From UBA2029 sp037447125 (GTDB lineage: Bacteria; Chloroflexota; Anaerolineae; Aggregatilineales; Aggregatilineaceae): DNA of 64,000 bases. The stretch's first letter is position 1. The number at the start of each line of letters is the position of its first letter. The stretch spans positions 47,656 to 111,655 of the forward strand of contig JBBIHG010000002.1 in NCBI GenBank assembly GCA_037447125.1, written 5' to 3'. The notes under the pieces are model-generated. The model ran no database searches and was not told where the DNA came from. It saw only the letters and a list, made by a program, of their open reading frames with translations. Positions 19,002 to 27,300 of this stretch are shown piece by piece. Both the position numbers and the translations under genes were made by a program.

Positions 19002-20033
19002 ATGACCTCCACACTCGATTCCTTGCTGCACGTGCTCGCGTTGAGCGAATCGTCTGGGACGACCGATTTCCTGAGCCAGGTGAGCGGGCTGCTCCTCATA
19101 ACCTGCGCTGCGGGCGCGGTGTGGGTAGCGCTGATGGTGCTGGTATGGTACCGGGCATCCGAACGGCGGCGGCGCGCCGCCCAGGGGCTGGCGCCTCTGC
19201 CCAGCCTGCCGGTCACTCTTTACCAGCGGCTGGCGGGCACATCACCCGACCGCCCGACCCCGGCCCGCGCGCCCAGCCGGCCACCGCGTCCCTCCGCCGC
19301 CGCCATGCCGCTGCCTGACCTGGAGATGCTCACCGGCAGCCCGGCGAGCGCGGTCACGGGCCCCTCTCGCGCCGCTGAGGCAGCGCCGACGGTGAGCCAG
19401 CGCCCCCCCGCTCCGCCACCCGACGAAGCCACCCGCGAAGCCGCTGTCCGGTTCGCGCCGGCAGAAGACGACCCGCTGTCCGGCCCGGCCTCAGCCGTGT
19501 CGCCGCCAGGGGATGTGGTCGAGCTGCTGCGCGTCTTCCGCGATCTGGATGATGGAGGGCTGATCGTCGCCATCGGCGACCAGCAGATTCGCTCGTTGGA
19601 CGAATTGCGCAGTGCCGATCTGGTCCGCCGGTTTGAGAACGTCCTGCGCGAGCTGGAAGCTCTCGCCCGTCCGCAGCGCGCCGCGACTGCGGGGTCCCCT
19701 CAAGACCGCGAGACGCCAGCGGACGAGATGGCGTCGCTGGCTCCCCGCTCGATGTTGCGCCAGATGACGCGCGCGGCCATGGGCCAGCCCGTAGAGAGCA
19801 TTCCGGAACAGCCGGAGCGCTCCATCGCAGACCAGGTTGAGGACCTGCTGCAGGATCACCTGCGCCAGATGCCGCAGTTCGCGGGGCGGTCAATTCACAT
19901 TCGGCCCGCCTTGAGCGGCGGCGTGCAGATCGAGGTGGACGGCGTGTTCTACGAGGGCGTGGGCGACGTGGACGATGAGAACATTCGTGCGCTGCTGGTG
20001 ACCGTTGTGCGCGCGTGGGAAGAGAGCAACTGA
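19002..20033 (+). CDS. Membrane-anchored protein with disordered linker and C-terminal conserved domain
   Basis: A 343-residue protein preceded by GAGAGG. Residues about 28-49 (LLLITCAAGAVWVALMVLVWY) form a single membrane helix followed by RASERRRRAA, indicating a cytoplasmic C-terminus. A long Pro/Ala-rich, probably disordered region follows (about 70-160). The C-terminal half is acidic and ordered-looking, ending IEVDGVFYEGVGDVDDENIRALLVTVVRAWEES, a short beta-beta-alpha unit. I do not recognise the family. It starts 50 nt after mutM and converges on the next gene. Confidence 0.75.
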   Translation: MTSTLDSLLHVLALSESSGTTDFLSQVSGLLLITCAAGAVWVALMVLVWYRASERRRRAAQGLAPLPSLPVTLYQRLAGTSPDRPTPARAPSRPPRPSAAAMPLPDLEMLTGSPASAVTGPSRAAEAAPTVSQRPPAPPPDEATREAAVRFAPAEDDPLSGPASAVSPPGDVVELLRVFRDLDDGGLIVAIGDQQIRSLDELRSADLVRRFENVLRELEALARPQRAATAGSPQDRETPADEMASLAPRSMLRQMTRAAMGQPVESIPEQPERSIADQVEDLLQDHLRQMPQFAGRSIHIRPALSGGVQIEVDGVFYEGVGDVDDENIRALLVTVVRAWEESN

Positions 20034-20047
20034 CACAGCGGCGCGCG

Positions 20048-20488
20048 TTAATCGCCGAACACCACCAACAGCACGGCGACCAGGGTGGCACACACCCCCG
20101 CGGTTGCCAACAGCCCCAGCGCCAGCCACAGCACAGGCCGCTGCCTCGGAACATGGCGCGCCGCAGGCTCGGCGTGCGGCGGAGGAATTGTGAAGTCCGA
20201 GGCCAGCCAGGGCGCGGTGCGGGTTTCCCCTTCGTCCATGCGCTCCAACTCGGCGCGCATCCGCCGCGCAAGGGGGTGACGCGCGTCCAGGCGCAGCGCC
20301 CGTGTCACCGCTCCCCGATATTCCGGCAGATCATCGGTCGCTGCCGCCAGCCACAGCCACCCTTCAGCCGTGAGCGGCTCGTTCTGCGCCGCGCGACGCA
20401 GGTACTCCAGCGCCGCCCGCCTGTCACCAGACTGCACCAGGCCGATGCCCTGCATCAGGTCAGGGGGTGGATCGTTGTAGGTGCGCAT
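20048..20488 (-). CDS. TPR-like protein with C-terminal membrane anchor
   Basis: A 146-residue protein. Residues about 8-85 (LMQGIGLVQSGDRRAALEYLRRAAQNEP and TAEGWLWLAAATDD) read as two tetratricopeptide-like helical hairpins. A single hydrophobic helix (PVLWLALGLLATAGVCATLVAVLLVV) ends the chain, so it is a tail-anchored protein with its TPR part in the cytoplasm. It begins 23 nt after the stop of the M23-like gene and is the last gene of a three-gene minus-strand run (22782 to 20048). Function unknown. Confidence 0.75.
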   Translation of the reverse strand: MRTYNDPPPDLMQGIGLVQSGDRRAALEYLRRAAQNEPLTAEGWLWLAAATDDLPEYRGAVTRALRLDARHPLARRMRAELERMDEGETRTAPWLASDFTIPPPHAEPAARHVPRQRPVLWLALGLLATAGVCATLVAVLLVVFGD

Positions 20489-20511
20489 AGATGCTTTGTG
20501 TCAGGCGGCGC

Positions 20512-21798
20512 TCACTCCTCGCTCCCGCTGGCCAGGTACGGCCTGAACGTCTGCAGATAGGCGAGCGTGGCCCTCAAGTCGTAGACACCCTGCGGCCATT
20601 GCGCCTCGGCGCTTGGCTCGTACATCCACACACTGTCCCCAGGCTCCGTGTTGAAGCAGCCGATGGTGAAGAAGCCCAGCCGTCCCCAGGGCTGCCCGCC
20701 AGGGGGATAGGGCGGGAAAGCGCTATGCGCCGCCAGGCGAGCCTGGAAGGCGACCAGGCGCGGCGACCAGAAGAGCAGCGGGTTCCATGGCTGGCGGCTG
20801 CCGAAGCTGCGCTCGCCGTTGGTGACCAGGTGCACCTCCACGTGCAGGTGCGCGTTATTGCCCTGCACGGCCACGCTGCCATCTTCGTCCACATAGACCG
20901 GCCAGCCCGACGTGCCGATGATCTGCCCCGCGCGCACCTCATCACCGACGCGAACCAGCTCGCTCGTCGGGTCGCCGGTCAGGTACCCATAGCCGACGAT
21001 GACGTTGGACAGGATGCGCGATCCATCGGGCGCGCGGTGCGGGTCCGGGAGGTACGGGCGCAGGGCCAGCGAGCGATCCTGCCCGTTGGGCAGGAAGCGA
21101 AAGTCCACGATCATGCCGTCGGCCACCGCTATGAGCGGCGATCCTTCGGGCACGAAGAAGTCCACGCCAGGGTTCATGCCCCGCGTGCTGTCGTAGAAGA
21201 CCGGCCAGTTCTCGAAGGCGATGTTCGTTGGGCCGAAGCCCTGGAACTCCAGCATGGCGATGTTGCCCGGCGGCGAGGTATGGACTGGCAGGAATTCGAA
21301 CGGCGCAGGCAGGCCCAATTGCGACGCCAGGTCGTGAATCTGGAGGGCCGCCGGGGGGACGGTCTGCTGGCTGAGCGTCTCTTCCAATTGGCGCAGCGCA
21401 TCGCCGCTCAGCGCGTCCAGCCTGGCCACCTGCGCCTCGTCTGCCCCGCGCAGGCGCAGCAATTCGGCGGCGAGGGCGCGCCGGAAAGCGAGCACTGCCT
21501 GCGACTCGTACCACGCATTGGTCACCTGGTTGTAGGCGGAGGAGCGGGCGAAGTCCGTGCCTTCACCGGGAATCCAGGCAGCGCCGGAGGCCCAGGGCAG
21601 GCTGAGCCACGTGTACTCGCCGAACAGGGCGGCGCGCACTTCCTGCGGCGCGCCCGTCGCCAGCTCGCCGACGGTCTTGGCCTCGCTGTCCGGCGCGGAG
21701 AAGACGGTCACACCGCCGCGTCGCACGGTCACGGTCACGTCGCGCAGCGCGATCGCGCTGTCGGGCAGGGCGGGCAGGGGCGTTTCCGCCCGCCGCAC
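20512..21798 (-). CDS. M23 (LytM)-type peptidase-like protein with degenerate metal site and unclear start
   Basis: A 428-residue reading from GTG at 21798. An N-terminal SH3b-like stretch (VTVRRGGVTVFSAPDSEAKT, LSLPWASGAAWIPGE) precedes a LytM-like domain. The second zinc motif is intact (AHLHVEVH, His317/His319). In the first motif the expected histidine is Asn209 (MNPGVDFF instead of H-x-G-x-D), so catalysis is doubtful. No signal peptide and no ribosome site fit the GTG. The reading stays open for 25 codons upstream, to the TGA of the preceding gene in the same frame, and an AAGGGAG sits just after that TGA. The true start is therefore unresolved. Confidence 0.7.
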   Translation of the reverse strand: MRRAETPLPALPDSAIALRDVTVTVRRGGVTVFSAPDSEAKTVGELATGAPQEVRAALFGEYTWLSLPWASGAAWIPGEGTDFARSSAYNQVTNAWYESQAVLAFRRALAAELLRLRGADEAQVARLDALSGDALRQLEETLSQQTVPPAALQIHDLASQLGLPAPFEFLPVHTSPPGNIAMLEFQGFGPTNIAFENWPVFYDSTRGMNPGVDFFVPEGSPLIAVADGMIVDFRFLPNGQDRSLALRPYLPDPHRAPDGSRILSNVIVGYGYLTGDPTSELVRVGDEVRAGQIIGTSGWPVYVDEDGSVAVQGNNAHLHVEVHLVTNGERSFGSRQPWNPLLFWSPRLVAFQARLAAHSAFPPYPPGGQPWGRLGFFTIGCFNTEPGDSVWMYEPSAEAQWPQGVYDLRATLAYLQTFRPYLASGSEE

Positions 21799-21873
21799 GC
21801 GCGGGATCGCCGCCCGCCGCAGCGCGCTGGCGCTGGTCGTTGTGGCTGGGAGCGCCGCCTGCGGCGTCTCCCT

Positions 21874-22782
21874 TCAACCGGGTTCCAACTCCGATCGCAC
21901 CGAGGAGGCGATCTCGGCCTGCATGTGCTCGCGCAGCGCCCACCACTGCTTGTCGAACTCCTCCTGAATGGCTTCGGCGGCCAGGGTCTTGACCTCGTCG
22001 GGGTCAAACTTGACCGTCTCTCCGGCGCGGCCCAGTGCCCGCTGGCCTTTGGTCAGCACGCTGATCACCTGGTGCACCCAGTCGGTGCCCAGGCCCATCA
22101 GGACGCCGGCCAGCACCGTGTCAATGACGCTGAACGTGCCCTCGAACCAGCCGGTGACCCGCACATCCAGCGGCTCAAACAGGCGCAGGCCGGTGGCGAA
22201 GGCGAGTAGCAGGCCCATGACAATGCTCAGCACCCCGGCGACCATCTTCTTGCGCTCTTTGTAGAGCGGCGAGTCCATGATCTGTTTGAGCTTGGCCTCG
22301 GTGCTGGTCAGCAGGGTCTCGACGGCGGCAAGCTGCTCCTCCAGGTGATGCAGCGGCCAGTCAGCGGGGTCTTGAGCGCCAGGGTCGCCCACTTCGGCGG
22401 GCACGCCTGTTCTCTGACGGCGCAGCAGTGCGTCGCTTAGCTCGTCGAGCTGCTGGTACGCCTGGTGGAAGTCCACCCGCACCAGCCCAGTAATGCGCGT
22501 GGCGATGCCGCGCATCGAACTGGTGGCATCCAGCGCCGCCCGCTGCGACCAGGCGAAGATAAACTCCAGCGTGCGCTCGATCAACGCCGCACCGACCAGC
22601 AGCGGCACCAGACGCGCGGCGGCCTCGCTCAGGTCGCCAGGTGCAGAACTGGATGCTTCTCCCTCAACCGGCGGGGTGCTTTCGCCGCCCTGGGCCAGGG
22701 CCGGCGCCACCATCAGCAGCGCCACGATCAGCCAGCCGGCCAGAATCGCGATACGAAAAGCTCGACGTGTTCGCGCAGACAT
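21874..22782 (-). CDS. Uncharacterised membrane protein with signal peptide
   Basis: A 302-residue protein: signal sequence (FRIAILAGWLIVALLMVAPALAQ), a low-complexity extracytoplasmic segment, one hydrophobic helix (AARLVPLLVGAALIERTLEFIFAW), a long coiled helical region rich in Q/E/L (about 110-175), a second helix (MVAGVLSIVMGLLLAFATGL), then TVLAGVLMGLGTDWVHQVISVL and a charged tail. It looks like a membrane scaffold with helical hairpins. It is directly upstream of, and in the same reading frame as, the M23-like gene. Confidence 0.75.
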   Translation of the reverse strand: MSARTRRAFRIAILAGWLIVALLMVAPALAQGGESTPPVEGEASSSAPGDLSEAAARLVPLLVGAALIERTLEFIFAWSQRAALDATSSMRGIATRITGLVRVDFHQAYQQLDELSDALLRRQRTGVPAEVGDPGAQDPADWPLHHLEEQLAAVETLLTSTEAKLKQIMDSPLYKERKKMVAGVLSIVMGLLLAFATGLRLFEPLDVRVTGWFEGTFSVIDTVLAGVLMGLGTDWVHQVISVLTKGQRALGRAGETVKFDPDEVKTLAAEAIQEEFDKQWWALREHMQAEIASSVRSELEPG

Positions 22783-22986
22783 GGGTCATTCTCCTTCGAA
22801 ACAAACCGTCAGCCGTCAGCGATCAGCCGTCAGCAAAGGCAGCGGCGCGTGCCCGACCCACTGCTGTTCCGGCAGCCAGGCGACTGACGGTTAGTATAAT
22901 CAACCTTTGCGATTGCGAAAGTCACCGGTCAGACGGGCACGCGCAGAAGCCGTCCGGTGAGGGTGCTGCCCGGCTCGCAGACGACA

Positions 22987-23020
22987 AGACTTCCGAAGTT
23001 TTCGAAAACTTCGGAAGTCT
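22987..23020. repeat. 34-bp perfect palindrome (ACTTCCGAAG family)
   Basis: Each arm reads AGACTTCCGAAGTTTTC in one direction. Related copies: 49873-49903 (13-bp arms, one mismatch) and 59577-59610. The spacer 22783-23097 otherwise holds a short tandem run of CAGCCGTCAGC-like units near 22805-22835. Confidence 0.75.
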
Positions 23021-23097
23021 ATCCTCGCGCTCAGCCGGCGCAGCGAAGCCAGGGGGCAAGGCCAATGCGCCAGCGCCACGTCCCCCGCGTGCAGCGG

Positions 23098-24198
23098 TTA
23101 GGGGCCAAAGGGTTCGATGAAATAGTTGCCCACCGCCCCTTCGGCCATCCAGCCAGTGGTGCCCCTGCTGATTCGCACCGACCACCACCAGTACTTCCCA
23201 GCACACACCGGCCCGCCCGTCACAAAGAAGACCGCGCCTTCGGGCAGATAAGTCCGGATCCGATAGTTCGTCCCAGGCCCGGTTCGCACGCGCACCGCCT
23301 CGCCTGTGGTGAAGGTCACGCGCCCGAAGTGGTTGACGATCATGCGCGGGGGCGGGGCGCCCGCGCAGGACGGCCCGCCAGGCGCTGGCCGGGGGGAGCT
23401 ATGATAATCGCCCTGCACTGCCATCAGCGCCACCCGGCCCGGAAGAATCCCGCCCAGCCGCCCGCCAGTGTCGTATTCGAACTGCACTAAGGTGGGGATG
23501 CCCACGAATTCGCCGTTGCCGTTGACCGCCAACCCCCCGCTACTGCCCGGCGCAATCTCAGCGTCGGTGAGATACCGTACCGGCATCCTTTGTCCGTTGA
23601 TGACGCCGTTTTCCACCGAACTGATATTGCCCTGGGTCATCACCAGGTGGTTATCGCCGATATCCGGATAGCCGAAGATGTACACCGTATCGCCGCGATG
23701 TACCTCATTGGCAACCTCTGTCAGCGGTATATCGGGCAGATCGGGGAAGCCAGCTAGCGGACGCCCGCGCATATCACTGCGCAGCTCGATCAGCGCCGCA
23801 TCAATGCGCTCGTCGGCGATGGCGATAACCACCTCGCCCAGGTAGCGCCACGACGGTGGGTCGTCGGGGTCGTCGAGCATACCTACTGCCACCTGTTCGG
23901 CTCCCTCCACCACGTGCGCGCTGGTGAGAATCAACCCTTCCGGCGAAACAATCGTGCCCGAACCGGTGGCAACTATGCGACCGCGCTGCATATTGCCGAC
24001 GAGCACCACAATACGTTCCAACTGGGCGATTTCGGCGGGGTCGAGCACACCGTCGCGGTCAATCCCCGTCTGAGCTAAGCAGAAACCTGCCCCAGGAGAC
24101 GAAGATGCCGCCACGACAGGCGTCGCCAGCACAGCCAGCGCCAGCAACACGGCGAACGCCGGTGTCAGCGTGCCCCATTTGCTTTTGTGCCGGTTCAT
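23098..24198 (-). CDS. Secreted trypsin-like (S1C/DegP-type) serine protease with C-terminal SH3b domain
   Basis: A 366-residue exported protease. A signal peptide (about 1-30, ending VVAA) precedes a chymotrypsin-fold domain with the complete triad: His95 (TSAHVV), Asp133 (RIDAALIEL) and Ser220 (APGSSGG). There is no PDZ domain. Residues about 290-366 form an SH3b domain (VRVRTGPGTNYRIRTYLPEGAVFFVTGG), probably for cell-wall attachment. A promoter with TTGACC and TATAAT lies upstream, divergent from that of dnaE. The leader contains a GTGCTGG/CCAGCAC hairpin at 24236-24252. Confidence 0.88.
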   Translation of the reverse strand: MNRHKSKWGTLTPAFAVLLALAVLATPVVAASSSPGAGFCLAQTGIDRDGVLDPAEIAQLERIVVLVGNMQRGRIVATGSGTIVSPEGLILTSAHVVEGAEQVAVGMLDDPDDPPSWRYLGEVVIAIADERIDAALIELRSDMRGRPLAGFPDLPDIPLTEVANEVHRGDTVYIFGYPDIGDNHLVMTQGNISSVENGVINGQRMPVRYLTDAEIAPGSSGGLAVNGNGEFVGIPTLVQFEYDTGGRLGGILPGRVALMAVQGDYHSSPRPAPGGPSCAGAPPPRMIVNHFGRVTFTTGEAVRVRTGPGTNYRIRTYLPEGAVFFVTGGPVCAGKYWWWSVRISRGTTGWMAEGAVGNYFIEPFGP

Positions 24199-24263
24199 GA
24201 CTCTCTCCCGTACTGCTAAGTGGTGAATCTAGAGCGTGCTGGTAGCCAGCACCTCTATATTTC

Positions 24264-24293
24264 ATTATACGCGCTCGAAACTTTAAGGGTCAA
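24264..24293 (-). promoter_or_regulatory. Promoter of the secreted protease gene
   Basis: Minus strand: TTGACC (24293-24288), 18-nt spacer, TATAAT (24269-24264). The 65-nt leader that follows contains a 7-bp stem hairpin at 24236-24252. Confidence 0.7.
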
Positions 24294-24310
24294 CCGACGA
24301 GAGGCAGTGT

Positions 24311-24316
24311 TATAAT
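24311..24316 (+). promoter_or_regulatory. Probable -10 element of dnaE
   Basis: A perfect TATAAT 57 nt before the dnaE ATG, back to back with the protease promoter. No good -35 is visible at the right distance. Confidence 0.45.
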
Positions 24317-24372
24317 GGCCGCAGGTTCGCTTATTTGTTCGACTGCCACGCGGGGAACGGGGAATACGCACC

Positions 24373-27300
24373 ATGCCGGACGCGCCCAACTTCGTCCATC
24401 TGCACGTCCACACCGAGTTCAGTCTGCTCGATGGGCTGAGCCAGATCAACCGGCTGGTCAGGCGGGCCAAAGAACTGGACATGCCCGCTCTGGCCATCAC
24501 CGATCACGGGACGATGTTCGGCGTGATTGACTTTTATCGGTCTTGCCGGGCCGAAGGGATCAGGCCGATCATCGGCATGGAGGCGTACCTCACTCCGTGG
24601 GATCGCAGCCGCTTCGACCGCGACAGTGAGCTAGACAACAAGCCCTATCACCTGCTGCTGCTGGCGCGCGACCAGACCGGCTATAAGAACCTGCTGCGGC
24701 TGGCCTCGGCAGCGCAGCTTGAGGGCTACTACTATCGCCCGCGCGTGGATCATGACCTGCTGGCCCAACACGCCGAAGGGCTGATCGCCACCTCCGGCTG
24801 CCTGGCCGCCGAGATTCCGCGCCTGGTCGAGCAGGGTCGCGAGGCTGAGGCCCTGCAGCGCATCGGCTGGTACCAGGATGTCTTCGGGCGCGAGAACTTC
24901 TTCCTGGAGCTGCAGCACCACCACATCGAGCAGTTGCACGTCCTCAATCGCTGGCTGCTGGAGCGGCAGGGCCATGCCAACGTCCCGCTGGTGGCCACCA
25001 ACGACGTGCACTACGTGCTGGAGGAAGACTACGACGCCCACGACACCCTGCTCTGCATCCAGACGGGCAACGTCAAGGCGGACCAGAACCGGCTGCGCTT
25101 CGAAAGCCAGACCTTCCACCTGCGCTCCGCCCAGGAGATGTGGCGGCTGTTCCGCGAGGTGCCGGAGGCGCTGGACAACACGCTGCGCATCGCCGAGATG
25201 TGCGACATCAACCTGGACTCCGACGGCTACCACCTGCCCGTCTTCCCTGTGCCAGCGGGCTTCAGCGCCGAGACGTATCTGCGCCACCTGTGCGAGCGCG
25301 GCCTGCGCTGGCGCTACGGCGAACGCGCTGCCGATCCCATCGTGCGCGGTCGGCTGGACTACGAGCTGCGCATGATCCACGAGATGGGCTTTGATACGTA
25401 TTTCCTCATCGTGTGGGACCTGTGCGAGTTCGCGCGCCATGCCGACATCTGGTGGAACGTGCGCGGTTCTGGCGCGGGCAGCGTGGCCGCCTACTGCCTG
25501 GGCATCACCAACATTGACCCGCTGACCAACGGCCTGCTTTTTGAGCGCTTTCTCAATCCGGGCCGCGTCTCGATGCCCGACATTGACCTGGACTACCCCG
25601 AAGACCGCCGCGCCGAGATGATCCAGTACTGCGCGCAGAAGTACGGTGAAGACAAGGTCGCCGCCATCATCACCTTCGGGACGCTGGGCAGCAAGGCGGC
25701 CATCCGCGACGTAGGCCGGGCCTTCGACCTGCCGCCCACCGAAGTTGATCGCCTCGCTCGCCTGATCCCCTCCGCTGCCAAGCCGGTCAAGTTCAAAGAT
25801 GCGCTGGGCGACGATCCGGAGAAAGCGCTGCCCGACCTGAAAGCCGCCTATGAGAGCGACAGGACCGCGCGCCGGCTGATTGACGCCGCCCGCCAGCTCG
25901 AAGGGGTCACACGGCACGCCAGCACGCACGCCGCCGGCGTTATCGTCGCCGACAAGCCGCTGGTCGAGTACATCCCCTTGCACCGCCCGACCAAAGGCTC
26001 GGCGGAAGACGCGCCGGTCAAGATGGTCACCCAGTTCCCGATGGAGACCTGCGAGTCCATTGGGCTGCTCAAGGTGGACTTCCTCGGCCTCTCGACGTTG
26101 ACCATCATGCGCCGGGCGTGCGAGATGATCGAGCAGTATCACGGCATCCACTATGACCTGTCGAACATCCCCTACCGCCCCGACCCCGACAACCCGGAGA
26201 CCTCGCGCAAGATCGCCGAGATGTTCGAGATGTTGGGCCGCGGCGAGACGATCGGCGTCTTCCAACTGGAGTCGCAGGGGATGCGGCGCATGTTGACCGA
26301 CATGCGCCCGCAGAAGTTCGAGCACATCGTCGCCGGCATCGCGCTCTACCGCCCCGGCCCGATGGAGTACATCCCCACCTACAACCGTCGCCTGCACGAC
26401 AGCGAGGCCATCGAGTACAAGCACGAAAAGCTCAAGCCCATCCTGGAAGAAACCTACGGCATCATCGTCTACCAGGAGCAGATCATGCAGATCGGTGCCG
26501 AGCTTTTCGGCTATTCGCTGGGCGAAGCCGACCTGATGCGCCGCGCCGTGTCTAAGAAGAAGAAGGAGGACCTGCTCCAGCACCGCATGATCTTCACCGA
26601 GCGCGGCCCGCAGCACGGCGTAGACCCCGATACAGCCAACGCCATCTTCGACGACATCGAGTTCTTCGCGCGGTATGGATTCAACAAGTGCGTCGTAGGC
26701 GAGACCGAAATCGTGGATGCGGCGAGCGGGCGGCTGGTGCGCGTGGGCGATCTGGCCGAGGGCGCAGCGACGGTCGAGCATACGCTCACCTGCGATCTTG
26801 ATCACCTTGCGCTTCATCCCGGCCCGGTCACGCAGGTGATGGCTAACGGCGTCAAGCCGGTCTATCGCCTGACAACCCAACTCGGACGGCAGATCACAGC
26901 GACCGCCAACCACCCTTTCTACACGTTCGACGGCTGGCGGCTGCTGGGTGAGTTGAGTGTCGGCGACGCCATCGCTGTACCACGCCGCCTTCCGGTGGAA
27001 GGCCGCGTCGAGTGGCCAGCGCATCGAGTCATTGTGCTCGGCCATCTGATCGCCGAAGGGAACCTGTGTCACCCTCATGGCGCGTACTTCTACACCCAGG
27101 ATGAGGAACAGCTACGCGACTATGTCACCCACCTGGAGCAATTCACGAACACTGAAGCGTCAGTGAGCACGCACAAGAACACGTATTCCGTCTACAGCCG
27201 TCGTATTGATCGGCAGCAGCCCCCAGAGCTAATAACCTGGCTTCGTCAACTTGGCGTCTGGGGCAAGACAGCTTCTGAGAAGGCGCTTCCGCCAGAGGTG

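Noticed and set aside
21563..21946. Other-frame readings that might bridge the membrane protein and M23-like gene by frameshift
   Set aside because: Neither alternative frame gives hydrophobic or conserved sequence; the in-frame TGA explanation is simpler.
20491..22209. 572-codon plus-strand open reading opposite the M23-like and membrane protein genes
   Set aside because: Rich in Arg/His/Gln without domains; the minus-strand readings have SH3b/LytM motifs and membrane helices.
24631..27078. Very long open reading (815 codons) on the minus strand inside dnaE
   Set aside because: It is antisense to an unmistakable DnaE with catalytic motifs; the protein is His/Val/Ala-rich low-quality sequence typical of the complement of G+C-rich genes.
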